Shown here piece by piece: positions 9,503 to 18,751 of a stretch of DNA of 64,000 nucleotides. The notes beneath the pieces are model-generated. The model was not told the DNA's origin. It did no database searches and worked only from the letters and a program-made list of their open reading frames with translations. The position numbers and the translations under genes were made by a program. Source of the DNA: an uncultured Oscillospiraceae bacterium (lineage in GTDB: Bacteria > Bacillota > Clostridia > Oscillospirales > Ruminococcaceae). The stretch spans positions 62,001-126,000 of the forward strand of contig CAKSZX010000003.1 in the NCBI GenBank assembly GCA_934526065.1, in the 5' to 3' direction. Every line of letters starts with the position of its first letter. Position 1 is the stretch's first letter.

Positions 9503-10096
9503 TTATCTCTTGCCCTTTAAGATAGGTGAAAGAGGTTTGTAAATAAGCATTGAAATTGCAAGGCTTATCATACCTTTCATAAATGTAAAAGGCATATTAA
9601 ACATAATAAGAGCCTGCCACAAATTTGTAACCTTTGGGTTTATTGCGCTGTAAGCGGCAATTATAGCCTCCATAGGCATAAAGTTTGTATATACCGGATA
9701 TACAAAATAGTAGTTTGAGAAAATACTCATAACCGCCATTGCAACTGCGCCTACAAGAGCGCCGATAAAAGCACCTTTTTTGGTTTTAATTTTGCTGTAA
9801 ATAAGACCTGCCGGCACAACAAAGAATATGCCCAAAAGCGCATTGGAAATTTCTCCTACGCCGCCGGTCTGTGAACCTTGTATAAGCAGGTGAAGAAGAT
9901 TTTTAAGTACGCATATAACAGCGCCCCGTGCCGGGCCGTAGGCAAAAGAGCCGATTAACGCCGGCAAATCTGCCATATCAAGGGTTATAAAACTTGGCAT
10001 AAAGGGCAATTTAATGCCGATATACATAAGTATCGCACCGACGGCAGAAAGCATTGCCGTACCTACTAATTTTCTTGTTTTGTTTACACTGTTCAT
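9503..10096 (-). CDS. ribU: ECF transporter S component, riboflavin-specific (RibU)
   Basis: A 197-residue membrane protein with about six hydrophobic helices. The segment ITLDMADLPALIGSFAYGP is typical of RibU substrate-binding subunits of energy-coupling factor transporters. RibU binds riboflavin at the membrane and works with a shared EcfA/A'/T energising module, which is not in this window. The assignment is supported strongly by the FMN riboswitch immediately upstream. The start is the ATG after CGGAGGTATTATT; a longer reading frame exists but overlaps the leader RNA. Confidence 0.95.
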   Translation of the reverse strand: MNSVNKTRKLVGTAMLSAVGAILMYIGIKLPFMPSFITLDMADLPALIGSFAYGPARGAVICVLKNLLHLLIQGSQTGGVGEISNALLGIFFVVPAGLIYSKIKTKKGAFIGALVGAVAMAVMSIFSNYYFVYPVYTNFMPMEAIIAAYSAINPKVTNLWQALIMFNMPFTFMKGMISLAISMLIYKPLSPILKGKR

Positions 10097-10196
10097 AATA
10101 ATACCTCCGAGTATTTTTAAAATATATAGAGGTCTGTTTCCCAATTATAATATAGACTTCGGTTTATACTAACAGAAATGATGAACTGTCTGCCAC

Positions 10197-10229
10197 AACA
10201 AAAAGCCCCTTTGCCGTTTGCAAAGGGGC
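10197..10229 (-). terminator. FMN riboswitch expression-platform terminator
   Basis: On the minus strand GCCCCTTTG-CAAACGG-CAAAGGGGC runs into TTTTTGTTG, between the FMN aptamer and ribU; it should form when FMN is bound. Confidence 0.93.
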
Positions 10230-10255
10230 GATATTGCGGACATGTAAATAAGCCG

Positions 10256-10365
10256 TTGTTTCTTTCATCCGGACTATACCGTCGGTTTTGGAATTTCACC
10301 AAATCAGTGCCATAAGGCAGTCGTGGACTTTACCACCGGTGAGGAATTGCGCCTCGCCCCGAAAC
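10256..10365 (-). ncRNA. FMN riboswitch (RFN element)
   Basis: On the minus strand the conserved RFN blocks are present in order: TTCGGGGCGAGG, CAATTCCTCACCGGTGGTAA, AGTCCACGAC, GATTTGGTGAAATTCCAA, ACCGACGGTATAGTCCGGAT and GAAAGAA. The element precedes a terminator and ribU, so riboflavin import is shut off when FMN is sufficient. Confidence 0.98.
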
Positions 10366-10376
10366 AGACTACAGTA

Positions 10377-10405
10377 AGTATACATCAAACCGCAAAATTT
10401 TTCAA
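10377..10405 (-). promoter_or_regulatory. Sigma-A promoter of the FMN riboswitch-ribU transcript
   Basis: On the minus strand TTGAAA (10405-10400), a 17-base spacer, and TATACT (10382-10377), placing the transcript start just upstream of the RFN element. Confidence 0.85.
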
Positions 10406-10493
10406 GTACTATTTAAAATATTAGTTAAAAATTTAATAACAGCATCTTGGGCGATATACAAAAGGCAAGCAGTCCCTTGCCTTTAAATTTTTA

Positions 10494-11120
10494 TCAATCC
10501 TTATCCGTAATAACCAAAAGCAAAGCCCCGTCTTTGACGGATATTTCAACGGTTTCGCCTATGAACTCATTACTTGTGCCTATGGGGTAAAAATTGGTTA
10601 TTGTGTAATTATCAAGGGGGTATTTTGCTCCCTTTATACTTACGCCCTCTGCTGTATCCCCCATGGAAAACAGTGAGAAAAACTTGCCGTCCATATTCGG
10701 CAAGGATACTTTACCGTTGTGAATAACCATAAGCTGAGAGTGGCTGTCTATCATTGTGGCATTAACTCGCCGTTTGGCAAAAAAGAGCAGAGTTTGAATA
10801 TTCGCAATGGTATGTTCTATTCTTGCGCCGCCAAGCAACCCGCATAAAAGCACATCGGTAAAATCATTTTCCACAACATATCTTGCTATGTGGAATGTGT
10901 CGGTATCGTCCTTTACCACCGGCAAAACAACAATATCCGTATCGGTGTTCTCAGGCTTTGGCGAGGAGTCAAAATCTCCCACAATCATATTTGGTTTTAT
11001 GCCATGAGCCCTGGCATTAAGCCAGCCTTTGTCGGCACAGATTACAAAATCCGTGTCTTTTATAAGTTTTTCGTATGGGTAATCGGTTTCAATCGCACCG
11101 ATTATAACGCATCTTTTCAT
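10494..11120 (-). CDS. thiN: Thiamine pyrophosphokinase
   Basis: A 208-residue enzyme that transfers pyrophosphate from ATP to thiamine to give thiamine pyrophosphate. Motifs seen: ICADKGWLNARAHGIKPN, IVGDFDSS, VVKDDTDTFHIA and LLGGARIEHTIAN, all standard for the N-terminal catalytic domain. The C-terminal half is the thiamine-binding beta domain. It is the last gene of the long minus-strand superoperon; its ATG directly abuts the rsgA stop codon. In Bacillus subtilis rpe lies between these two genes, and here it does not. Confidence 0.95.
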   Translation of the reverse strand: MKRCVIIGAIETDYPYEKLIKDTDFVICADKGWLNARAHGIKPNMIVGDFDSSPKPENTDTDIVVLPVVKDDTDTFHIARYVVENDFTDVLLCGLLGGARIEHTIANIQTLLFFAKRRVNATMIDSHSQLMVIHNGKVSLPNMDGKFFSLFSMGDTAEGVSIKGAKYPLDNYTITNFYPIGTSNEFIGETVEISVKDGALLLVITDKD

Positions 11121-11993
11121 TTATAATTCCCACTCTTTTATATTCTTTTGTCTGTCATACAAAGCCTTGTAGCTTTCGTATCGGCTTTGGGGTATTTCGC
11201 CTCCATCAACAGCACCCTTAACGGCACAACCTATCTCGTTTATATGGCGGCAGTCGGCAAATTTACAGCTGCCCAGATATGGTGCAAATTCCACAAATGC
11301 GTACTGCAAATCATCTTTTGAAATAAAGTTGTCGTCAACAAGCTCAACGGAAGAAAACCCCGGCGTGTCCGCCACCATACAGCCGTCGGTTTCAAAAATT
11401 TCAACCCGGCGAGTTGTATGTTTGCCCCTGCCCAGCTTTTTGCTTGTAATGCCTGTTTCCAAAGACAGGTGTGGAAACAATTTATTCAGCAATGTGGATT
11501 TACCCACACCGCTGTTGCCGGAAAAAACACAGAGTTTACCCTGCATTTCACGGCGGATTTCTTCAAGTTGCCCATCATCGTCGGCGCCGGTGTAAAACAC
11601 TTTAAAGCCGGCCTTGGCGTAAACGGAACGGATATTTTCATACTCGGCCATATCGGTTTTTGTGATAACCATTATTACCTGCACATTCTTGTTTTCCGCA
11701 ATGGCGCACATCTTGTCTATCACAAGATAATTCGGCGCAGGGTCAACGGTGGATATAACCAAGACCAAAAGATCCAGATTAGCAAAAGGCGGGCGAATAA
11801 ACTTATTTTTTCTCGGGTGAATTTTTGTAATTACATTTGTACTGCCGTCAAATTCGGTGTCCACAATATCACCGGCAACAGGAGAAAGGGAAAGATTGCG
11901 AAACTTTCCCTTTGCCTTACATTCAATCACTTCGTCCCCGGACTTAACATAGTAAAAACCGCCTATGCTTTTTAAAATCACTTTTTCAGACAT
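11121..11993 (-). CDS. rsgA: Ribosome small-subunit-dependent GTPase A
   Basis: A 290-residue circularly permuted GTPase that checks maturation of the 30S subunit. G-motifs appear in permuted order: TKTD (G4), GNSGVGKSTLLN (G1), GRGKHTTRRVEI (switch region with G2 threonine) and DTPGF (G3). An N-terminal OB fold (about 1-70) and a C-terminal zinc site (CKFADCRHINEIGC) complete the family layout. It lies between prkC and thiN in an operon where the PASTA kinase is known in Bacillus to phosphorylate this GTPase (CpgA), so the arrangement is functionally coherent. Confidence 0.97.
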   Translation of the reverse strand: MSEKVILKSIGGFYYVKSGDEVIECKAKGKFRNLSLSPVAGDIVDTEFDGSTNVITKIHPRKNKFIRPPFANLDLLVLVISTVDPAPNYLVIDKMCAIAENKNVQVIMVITKTDMAEYENIRSVYAKAGFKVFYTGADDDGQLEEIRREMQGKLCVFSGNSGVGKSTLLNKLFPHLSLETGITSKKLGRGKHTTRRVEIFETDGCMVADTPGFSSVELVDDNFISKDDLQYAFVEFAPYLGSCKFADCRHINEIGCAVKGAVDGGEIPQSRYESYKALYDRQKNIKEWEL

Positions 11994-12014
11994 GTATTTT
12001 ACCTGTTAATTCTG

Positions 12015-13937
12015 TTATTCTGTTCCGCTGTGAGCAGTTTCCTCAGACGATGCCGGCGGTGTTGTAGGTTCCGGGGCAGTGCTAGGGGTAGGTGTCGATT
12101 CCGGTGTAGGTGTCGACTCCGGAGTAGGTGTCGGCTGTGCCGCACTTGAAGCTGCTTCGTCGTCCCGCTTCTTCTTCGGGCAATCGTCTACATCGTGGCC
12201 GTGTTCATGGCAATATGAGCACTCGTGCCGGCTTGTTTCGTGTTCGCCGCCGCAAATACCGCAAACAGGTTTTGGCGGACCGGAGGAAACAACAAGGTTT
12301 ACCCTTGTGCCTGCGGAAACATACTCCCCTGCCGCAGGGTTCTGCTCAATAATTGTGCCTGCCCGGCTGCCGTCCTCTCTGTATGTGTAAGAGCCTATAA
12401 CAACATCGCTGGCGGCCAAAGTTTTACCCGCATCGGTCAAATTCGTAACTCCGATTACGGACGGAACGGAAACATGGGTTTTAATTTTGTCCAAATCACC
12501 TGTGGAAACCACCAGGGTAACCGTTGAACCGGACTCCACAATGCTGCCCATCGCCGGATCGGTTCTGATTACATGGCCCATTGACACGCTCTTGTTGTTC
12601 TCGATTATAATGTCAACATTAACATCAAGATCTGACAAGTAGGATTCTGCGTCGGCTCTTGAATAGCCGGTTAAATCTTTAAGCTGGCTTGTTGTAGGGC
12701 CTTTGCTTATTTTTAATTTTACGGTGCCGTTTTCCTTTACGGACTTAGGCGGCTTAGGGGTTTGGAATATAACCGTGCCGCTTGGCTGCCGTGAAGTTAC
12801 ATATTCAAAGTTATATTTAAAGCCGTAGCCTGCGTTTTTAACTTCGCTTTCATTCATTCCAACAAAGTTAGGCAGTTCAACATCCCGCCGCCTTGTTAAA
12901 AGGGGGTTGCCGCTGAGCTTGAATATCATATAGCAAGATATAAGAGACACCAGCAGGAACGCCCGGGCAACGCCGGCCATAACCGGCAAACCGCCTTTTA
13001 TACCTTTTCTAACTTTTGTTTTTTTGCTTTTGGTTTTGTTCACTTTATCCACCGCCACAAATTGAGTTTTTTCATTTTGCAAATCATCATAATGGAAATC
13101 AATATCGGGGTTGGCCTTGAATTTATCAAGGTCGGCTATCATCTCTTCCGCCGTTTGGTATCTGTCCGCCGGGCGTTTTTCGATGGCCTTCATAACAATT
13201 TGCTCCAATCCCTTAGGTATGGTATCAACTATTTCGCTTGGTTTTTTTGCAATGTCGGAAACCTGCTTCATAGCAACCGAAACCGCCGTATCGGACACAA
13301 AAGGCAATGTGCCGGTAAGCATTTCGTACATCATAATACCTATGCTGTATATATCGCTTCTGGCGTCGCTTTCTTTACCACGCACCTGCTCCGGGCTGAT
13401 ATAGTGCACCGAACCGATAGCCTTGTCCGTAACCGTGTGCTGGTTTGCCGTGGAAAGTCTTGCGATGCCGAAGTCCATTATTTTTAAAGTGCCGTCACGC
13501 AAAATCATAATGTTTTGCGGCTTTAAGTCACGATGGATAATGCCGTTTTCATGGGCATGAGCCATAGCCTTTAATATGGTGGCAGTAAATATAACGGTCT
13601 CCTGCCGAGAGAGAACCTTGCGGTTTTCCATATACTGTTTTAAGGTTATACCGTCGATATACTCCACAACAATATATTTTTCTTCGTCCGACATATTTAT
13701 GTCGATAACTTTTATTATATTTGGGCTGTTTAACAGCGAAATAGCCTTGCTTTCGTTTTTAAAACGCCTAACCAGTTCTTCGTTTGTGTAAAATTCTTGC
13801 TTTAAAAATTTTACAGCAACGGTTGCACCGGTTTTTTTATCAATGGCTTTATACACATTTGACATACCGCCTACGCCGATAAGAGACAGTATTTCATATC
13901 TGCCGTCAAGCAATTTGCCTATATAGTTCAAATCCAT
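12015..13937 (-). CDS. prkC: PASTA-domain Ser/Thr protein kinase with zinc-knuckle tail
   Basis: A 640-residue membrane kinase. The catalytic domain (about 10-275) has GVGGMSNVY, ATP-binding K43, HRDLKPQN at 135-142, DFG at 155-157 and SPEQVRG. A single membrane helix lies at about 320-342, followed by three PASTA repeats (about 350-412, 413-480, 487-552). The residues after them are unusual: two cysteine/histidine clusters (C559, C562, H566, H571; then C573, C576, H581, C586) and a TPTPES-rich tail. The second cluster fits CX2CX4HX4C exactly. PASTA kinases sense muropeptides or lipid II and control cell-wall growth and dormancy exit. The gene follows its cognate phosphatase prpC by 15 bases. 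Confidence 0.96.
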   Translation of the reverse strand: MDLNYIGKLLDGRYEILSLIGVGGMSNVYKAIDKKTGATVAVKFLKQEFYTNEELVRRFKNESKAISLLNSPNIIKVIDINMSDEEKYIVVEYIDGITLKQYMENRKVLSRQETVIFTATILKAMAHAHENGIIHRDLKPQNIMILRDGTLKIMDFGIARLSTANQHTVTDKAIGSVHYISPEQVRGKESDARSDIYSIGIMMYEMLTGTLPFVSDTAVSVAMKQVSDIAKKPSEIVDTIPKGLEQIVMKAIEKRPADRYQTAEEMIADLDKFKANPDIDFHYDDLQNEKTQFVAVDKVNKTKSKKTKVRKGIKGGLPVMAGVARAFLLVSLISCYMIFKLSGNPLLTRRRDVELPNFVGMNESEVKNAGYGFKYNFEYVTSRQPSGTVIFQTPKPPKSVKENGTVKLKISKGPTTSQLKDLTGYSRADAESYLSDLDVNVDIIIENNKSVSMGHVIRTDPAMGSIVESGSTVTLVVSTGDLDKIKTHVSVPSVIGVTNLTDAGKTLAASDVVIGSYTYREDGSRAGTIIEQNPAAGEYVSAGTRVNLVVSSGPPKPVCGICGGEHETSRHECSYCHEHGHDVDDCPKKKRDDEAASSAAQPTPTPESTPTPESTPTPSTAPEPTTPPASSEETAHSGTE

Positions 13938-13952
13938 AATTATACCCTTTCG

Positions 13953-14675
13953 TTAGTATTCCAAAACTACAGCGGTGATATTATCCGTAGAATCGTTTGC
14001 GACAGCCGTTTTTATCAATTTTTCCGCCACATTATATATATCAGATGTTGACAAAATTTGCAACAATTCTTCCTTGCTTACAAAATTTGTAAGGCCGTCG
14101 GAGGCGCATAGCAGCCTGTCCCCCGGCTGCAATTTAAGTTCAGTAACATCTGTTTCCACATCTTTTTTAACCCCTACTGCCCTGGTTATAAGGTTTTTCT
14201 GTGGGTGATTTTGCATATCCTCCTCGGTTATGGCACCTTTTATATAAAGTTGCTGTACCACCGAGTGATCAAGGGTTATTTGGGTCAGTACCCCTTGCCT
14301 TAAAATATATGTTCGGCTGTCGCCTACATTATATACGATACAGTTATCCCCCTGTACCGTAACCCCGGACACAGTGGTACCCATACCCTTTAAATTTTCA
14401 TCGGACAGAGATTTTTGATATATCAGCGAACAAGCGGTATCAATGGCGTCCAATGTGACCTTTTCCGCATCCATTGCCCTGTTATCGTTTTGCCGATAAA
14501 GATATTCTTCAATAACCTTGCTCAAATATCCGCTGGCAACGCTGCCCCCGTTGGCGCCGCCCATGCCGTCGCACACAAATCCGAAACTTGTGCCGTTAGC
14601 CAAGGTGCCGCCTATATATCTGTCCTGGTTTTCGGGTCTTTTATCCCCCTTGTCCGTTCTGCCAACAATTTTCAT
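13953..14675 (-). CDS. prpC: PP2C-type Ser/Thr protein phosphatase (Stp/PrpC)
   Basis: A 240-residue metal-dependent phosphatase that reverses phosphorylation by the adjacent PASTA kinase. Metal-binding motifs are visible: GDKRPENQDRYI, FVCDGMGGANGG, YNVGDSRTYIL, LLCASDGLTNF and NDSTDNITAVV. It has the length of compact bacterial PP2C enzymes with no regulatory extension. It sits 3 bases after rlmN and 15 bases before prkC, so kinase and phosphatase are made together. Confidence 0.96.
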   Translation of the reverse strand: MKIVGRTDKGDKRPENQDRYIGGTLANGTSFGFVCDGMGGANGGSVASGYLSKVIEEYLYRQNDNRAMDAEKVTLDAIDTACSLIYQKSLSDENLKGMGTTVSGVTVQGDNCIVYNVGDSRTYILRQGVLTQITLDHSVVQQLYIKGAITEEDMQNHPQKNLITRAVGVKKDVETDVTELKLQPGDRLLCASDGLTNFVSKEELLQILSTSDIYNVAEKLIKTAVANDSTDNITAVVLEY

Positions 14676-14678
14676 ACT

Positions 14679-15704
14679 TCACCTGTTTTCGTTTCTAAGC
14701 TGACCGCACGCCGCCGAAATATCCTGTCCCAATCTTCTGCGGATGGTGGCGTTTACATGGAGAGCCTGTAATTTTTTTTGGAAAGAATGTATAACCCTGT
14801 CATCACTTTGTGTGTAAGGAGAGCCGTCCACCGGGTTGATAGGTATTAAGTTTACATGGCTTATCATACCCTTTAACAAGTCCGCAAGCTCCCTTGCATC
14901 CTCATCGGTGTCATTTACCCCTTTAATCATAGAATATTCAAAGGATATTCTTCTGCCTGTTGTCCGTGTGTAGTCACGGCAGGCCTGCATAAGTTCTTCA
15001 ACGCTGTAAGCATTAGTAACCGGCATTGTAACCTTGCGCTTTTCGGTAGTTGTGGCATGGAGCGAAATTGATAATGTTATGCCCAATTTCAGCTTTGCCA
15101 AATCATAAATCCTCGGCACAAGACCGCAGGTTGAAAGGCTGATACTGCGTTGGCTGATGTTTTTGCCCTCCGGTGAGGAGATAATCCTGATAAAGCCTAT
15201 GGCGTTGTCAAAATTATCCAAAGGTTCGCCTATGCCCATCATAACGATGTTGCTTATTCTCTCGCCTATGTCCCTTTCGGTGTTGTAAAACTGCTCCAAA
15301 ATTTCGCTTGTCCGCAGGTCACGAACCTTGCCGTGCTGTGTGGAAGCGCAAAATGTACACCCCATACGGCAGCCCACCTGGCTTGAAACGCAAATACTGT
15401 TGCCGTGCTCATATCGCATAAGCACCGTTTCAATACAGTTGCCGTCTTCAAGTTGATAAAGGTACTTGATTGTGCCGTCCTTTGAAACCTGTTTCTTTCT
15501 TATGGAAATTTTTGTTATGTTGCAGTTTTCCTTTAACTTTTCTCTTAAATCCTTTGAGATATTTGTCATCTCGTCAAAAGAATTTACATTTTTTTCGTGC
15601 AACCAGCCGTAAATTTGCTTTGCCGCAAAAGGTTTTGCCCCAAGGGAAACCACATATTCTTTCAGCCGGTCAAGCTGCATACTTTTTATATCTGTCTTTG
15701 CCAT
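14679..15704 (-). CDS. rlmN: Dual-specificity rRNA/tRNA adenine-C2 methyltransferase RlmN
   Basis: A 341-residue radical-SAM enzyme that methylates C2 of A2503 in 23S rRNA and A37 in some tRNAs. The cluster motif is CRMGCTFC (CX3CX2C), followed by MGIGEPLDNFDN. The C-terminal SAACGQL segment supplies the conserved catalytic cysteine. The start chosen is the ATG of MAKTDIKSM, one base after the rsmB stop; an upstream in-frame extension lies wholly within rsmB. Confidence 0.96.
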   Translation of the reverse strand: MAKTDIKSMQLDRLKEYVVSLGAKPFAAKQIYGWLHEKNVNSFDEMTNISKDLREKLKENCNITKISIRKKQVSKDGTIKYLYQLEDGNCIETVLMRYEHGNSICVSSQVGCRMGCTFCASTQHGKVRDLRTSEILEQFYNTERDIGERISNIVMMGIGEPLDNFDNAIGFIRIISSPEGKNISQRSISLSTCGLVPRIYDLAKLKLGITLSISLHATTTEKRKVTMPVTNAYSVEELMQACRDYTRTTGRRISFEYSMIKGVNDTDEDARELADLLKGMISHVNLIPINPVDGSPYTQSDDRVIHSFQKKLQALHVNATIRRRLGQDISAACGQLRNENR

Positions 15705-15705
15705 T

Positions 15706-17022
15706 TTACCACACTTTTTCCAATACTGCCACAAAAAAACCGTCATATTCAGTAAAACCGGGTAAAAATGTTACTTTTTCACCGATGTTTTTTGCTCCCG
15801 CAACGGGGCAATTCTGTTTTACAAGTCGGAAATTTTCATTGGCGGATATAAATTTATCTATCTGTCTTTCGTTTTCGTCTTTATTTATCGTGCAGGTGGA
15901 ATAGACGATCCTGCCGCCTTTTTTAAGATACCTTGCCCCGGTTGACAGTATTTCGTATTGCAACTTCACAAGGCTGTCCGTATCGGACATATCTTTGTAT
16001 CTTAAATCCGGCTTTTTGGGGATAATGCCTATGCCCGAGCAAGGCACATCGCAGATTACAATATCTTTTTCGGCTAAATCTTCCCTGTATATTTGCCCTA
16101 AATTTTTTAGGGTTTTTATATTTTTAAGATTTAATCTGTCTGCTCCGGAATTTATCAAAGCAAGCCTTGAATCATTGGGGTCGCAGCTTGTAACCGAGCC
16201 GGTATTGTTCAGCAAAATGCTCCGGGCAAAACTCTTGCCCCCCGGTGCGGCGCACAAGTCCAAAATATCATCTCCCGGTTTTATCCCGGCGGATTTAACC
16301 CGATACCGGCTTGTCACACCCTGAACAAAAAAGTAACCCTCTTTAAAACCGGGCAAGGCGGTAACACTGCCTCCGGTTTTAAGTTCAAGTGAATTTTCAA
16401 GTTCCGTATCCAGATATTTTACGCCCTTTTCATCAAAAAGTTTTTTTAAATTTTCTGTGGAAACCGCCGTTTCGTTTATATTTATCGTAAGTTTCGGAGG
16501 CCGGAACATTGCGGCAAAAATTTTGTCGTAATCATTCCGATAATCCCTCATTACAATTTCGGCAATGTCCGGGTTCACGGAGTATGTAACCGAAACCCTT
16601 TCGGTTTCACTTTGAAATTTTGCTTTTTCAATGTCAAATTTTGCCGCCTTTCTTAAAACAGCATTAACCAAGCCCTTGGCACTTGTCTTTTTTAACACGG
16701 GACAAATACCCACAGCTTGGTTGATTGCCGCAAATTCCGGCACAGAATTCATATATAAAATTTGATACAATCCGCTTTCCAAAACCGCAAGAACATCTCT
16801 GTCTAATTTTGAAAGGGGCTTTGATATATATTTTTGCAAAATATAATCAAGGGTGATTTTATGCTCCAAAGTGCCGTAAAACACAGCGGTTACAAAATTT
16901 TTGTCTTTTTCTTGAAGATTTCTGTCTTCAAGGAGAGAGGGCAGTACAAGGTTTGAAAATCCCGATTGGGAAACCTTTTCAAGCCCCTTTACAACTGCCA
17001 ATCTCCGAAAATCTTTCGCCAT
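15706..17022 (-). CDS. rsmB: 16S rRNA m5C967 methyltransferase RsmB
   Basis: A 438-residue protein with an N-terminal NusB-like helical domain (about 1-140) and a C-terminal Rossmann methyltransferase domain. SAM-binding and catalytic motifs are LDLCAAPGGKSF, CDVPCSGIGIIPKKPD and YSTCTINKDENE, giving the two catalytic cysteines typical of RNA m5C enzymes. It is 12 bases after the YugP-like protease gene and ends directly before rlmN, so two rRNA methyltransferases are paired. Confidence 0.95.
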   Translation of the reverse strand: MAKDFRRLAVVKGLEKVSQSGFSNLVLPSLLEDRNLQEKDKNFVTAVFYGTLEHKITLDYILQKYISKPLSKLDRDVLAVLESGLYQILYMNSVPEFAAINQAVGICPVLKKTSAKGLVNAVLRKAAKFDIEKAKFQSETERVSVTYSVNPDIAEIVMRDYRNDYDKIFAAMFRPPKLTININETAVSTENLKKLFDEKGVKYLDTELENSLELKTGGSVTALPGFKEGYFFVQGVTSRYRVKSAGIKPGDDILDLCAAPGGKSFARSILLNNTGSVTSCDPNDSRLALINSGADRLNLKNIKTLKNLGQIYREDLAEKDIVICDVPCSGIGIIPKKPDLRYKDMSDTDSLVKLQYEILSTGARYLKKGGRIVYSTCTINKDENERQIDKFISANENFRLVKQNCPVAGAKNIGEKVTFLPGFTEYDGFFVAVLEKVW

Positions 17023-17034
17023 AGACTCCTCTTT

Positions 17035-17733
17035 TTATCTTCTTCTGTCTCTTCCGTTTCTTCCACCGAAAATAAGCACCATACGCAAAAGGTTTGCCAC
17101 AGACACTGCCAAAGCCGCAACATAAGTTAAAGCCGCAGCGTCCAAAACCTTTTTGACATCGTAAAGCTCCTCGCCTGTCATAAGCCCGCCCTGACCCAAA
17201 CAGTCAACGGCTCTTGAGCTTGCGTTAAATTCCACAGGAAGTGTGACAAGCTGGAAAACCACAACCAATGAGAACAAAATCAAACCTAAGTTTACAAGTT
17301 TTGAACTGCCCAAAATAAAGCCTATAAATACCATAGGCCATGAAATCGAAGAGCCGAACTGGCACACCGGTATAATTGCGGACCTTATTTTTACTGGTAT
17401 ATACCCCTCGGCATATTGCACTGCGTGGCCGGCTTCGTGAGCCGCAACCCCTATTGCGGATATGCTGTCGGAGGAGAAAACCCTCTGTGAAAGGCGTATA
17501 ACATTTGCCCCCGGGTCATAGTGGTCGGTTAAATCCCCGTCTATCATCTCTATTTGAACATTGCGCAGACCGTGGGCGTCCAAAATTCTGCGGGCGGCCT
17601 CAAAGCCGGTCATACGGCTGTATGTGGAAACATTTGAATATTGATTAAAGGCTGACTTTACTTTTCCCTGAGCCCACATTGCAAACAGCAAAGCCGGCAC
17701 AACCAAAATAAAGTAATAGTAATCAAAGTACAT
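17035..17733 (-). CDS. Membrane zinc metallopeptidase, YugP family
   Basis: A 232-residue integral membrane protein with an N-terminal helix, the zinc motif HEAGHAVQYAEGY (HExxH) near residue 97, and further helices after it. Preceding residues VIRLSQRVFSSDSISAIGVAA match the YugP/Zn_peptidase_2 family. The substrate is not established for the family. It is inserted between fmt and rsmB, a common place for this gene in Clostridia. Confidence 0.9.
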   Translation of the reverse strand: MYFDYYYFILVVPALLFAMWAQGKVKSAFNQYSNVSTYSRMTGFEAARRILDAHGLRNVQIEMIDGDLTDHYDPGANVIRLSQRVFSSDSISAIGVAAHEAGHAVQYAEGYIPVKIRSAIIPVCQFGSSISWPMVFIGFILGSSKLVNLGLILFSLVVVFQLVTLPVEFNASSRAVDCLGQGGLMTGEELYDVKKVLDAAALTYVAALAVSVANLLRMVLIFGGRNGRDRRR

Positions 17734-17821
17734 ATTTTAAATATCCCTTCTTACTTGAATTTATTGTTCTTATTTTACGATAAATATTTGTTAAAATCGT
17801 AAAAACAGATACAAAAAATTA

Positions 17822-18751
17822 TTATTTCAGTATATCGCCTTTCTTAAATCTGCGCCCCATTGCCCAAGCGGTGCCCTCCATAGGTTTTGACCCCTCCGGT
17901 CCGACCTGCAAAAGCTGTATTGCGCCGTTTTTGGCGGCAACTGTGAGAGGTTTAAGGGACAGAACCTCTCCCGGCTCTCCCTTTTCATCTGTCGGCTTGC
18001 TCTTTAATACTTTTACCTTTTTGCCGCCATACATAAAAAACGCACAAGGCCAGGAGTACATACCTCTGATTTTATTGTGCAGAGTGCGGCTGTCTTCTTC
18101 AAATGTAAAAAGAGCCATCTCTTTTGTAAGTGGCGGCGCATAGCTTGCCAAAGAATCGTCCTGAGGCACAGGATTTATATTGCCTGCCAGCACATCTTCG
18201 CACACTTTGCTCAAAAATACCTTGCCCTTGGCGGCTACATCGTCAAAAAGTTCTTCCCGGGTTTCGTCCTCGCCTATTTCAACAGGCAAAACATCTATGA
18301 TGTCGCCGGTGTCAAGACCCTCGTTTATATACATAACGGTTACGCCTGTCTGCTTGTCGCCGTTTATTACAGACCACTGTATAGGTGCCGCACCTCTGTA
18401 CTTTGGCAAGAGAGAAACATGCAAATTTACACAGCCGTACTGTGGTATATCTATTATATTTTTCGGCAAAAGCCTGCCGTATGCCACAACGACGATTAAA
18501 TCCGGGGCAATTTCCCGAATTATATTCCCTGCATCGCCCTTTAATGTCTTTGGCTGATACACGGTTATCCCGTGCTTTTCCGCCACTTGTTTAACCGGCG
18601 GAGCAGTCATAACCATTTTTCTGCCTACCGGCTTATCTTCTCTTGTGAAAACAGCGCTTATATTGTAGCCGTCGTCTATCATTTGTTCAAGGCAATCCCG
18701 AGCTATGTCCGGGGTGCCCATAAATATTATTTTAGCCTGTGATTTATTCAT
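17822..18751 (-). CDS. fmt: Methionyl-tRNA formyltransferase
   Basis: A 309-residue enzyme that formylates initiator Met-tRNA with 10-formyl-THF. Visible features are FMGTPDIA at the N terminus, the catalytic loop NLHVSLLPKYRGAAPIQW, and the C-terminal tRNA-binding OB domain (AGEVLSLKPLTV equivalent GEPGEVLSL). The start chosen is the ATG overlapping the def stop by eight bases (ATGAATAA). The fmt-def overlap couples formylation with later deformylation. The fhs gene at 39.9 kb could feed the formyl donor. Confidence 0.96.
   Translation of the reverse strand: MNKSQAKIIFMGTPDIARDCLEQMIDDGYNISAVFTREDKPVGRKMVMTAPPVKQVAEKHGITVYQPKTLKGDAGNIIREIAPDLIVVVAYGRLLPKNIIDIPQYGCVNLHVSLLPKYRGAAPIQWSVINGDKQTGVTVMYINEGLDTGDIIDVLPVEIGEDETREELFDDVAAKGKVFLSKVCEDVLAGNINPVPQDDSLASYAPPLTKEMALFTFEEDSRTLHNKIRGMYSWPCAFFMYGGKKVKVLKSKPTDEKGEPGEVLSLKPLTVAAKNGAIQLLQVGPEGSKPMEGTAWAMGRRFKKGDILK

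Noticed and set aside
10117..10302. Minus-strand frame of 61 codons within the ribU leader
   Set aside because: It lies across the FMN riboswitch and its terminator.
11418..11975. Long plus-strand reading frame (185 codons) opposite rsgA
   Set aside because: It is the antisense of a well-supported GTPase gene, has no ribosome binding site, and its translation shows no family features.
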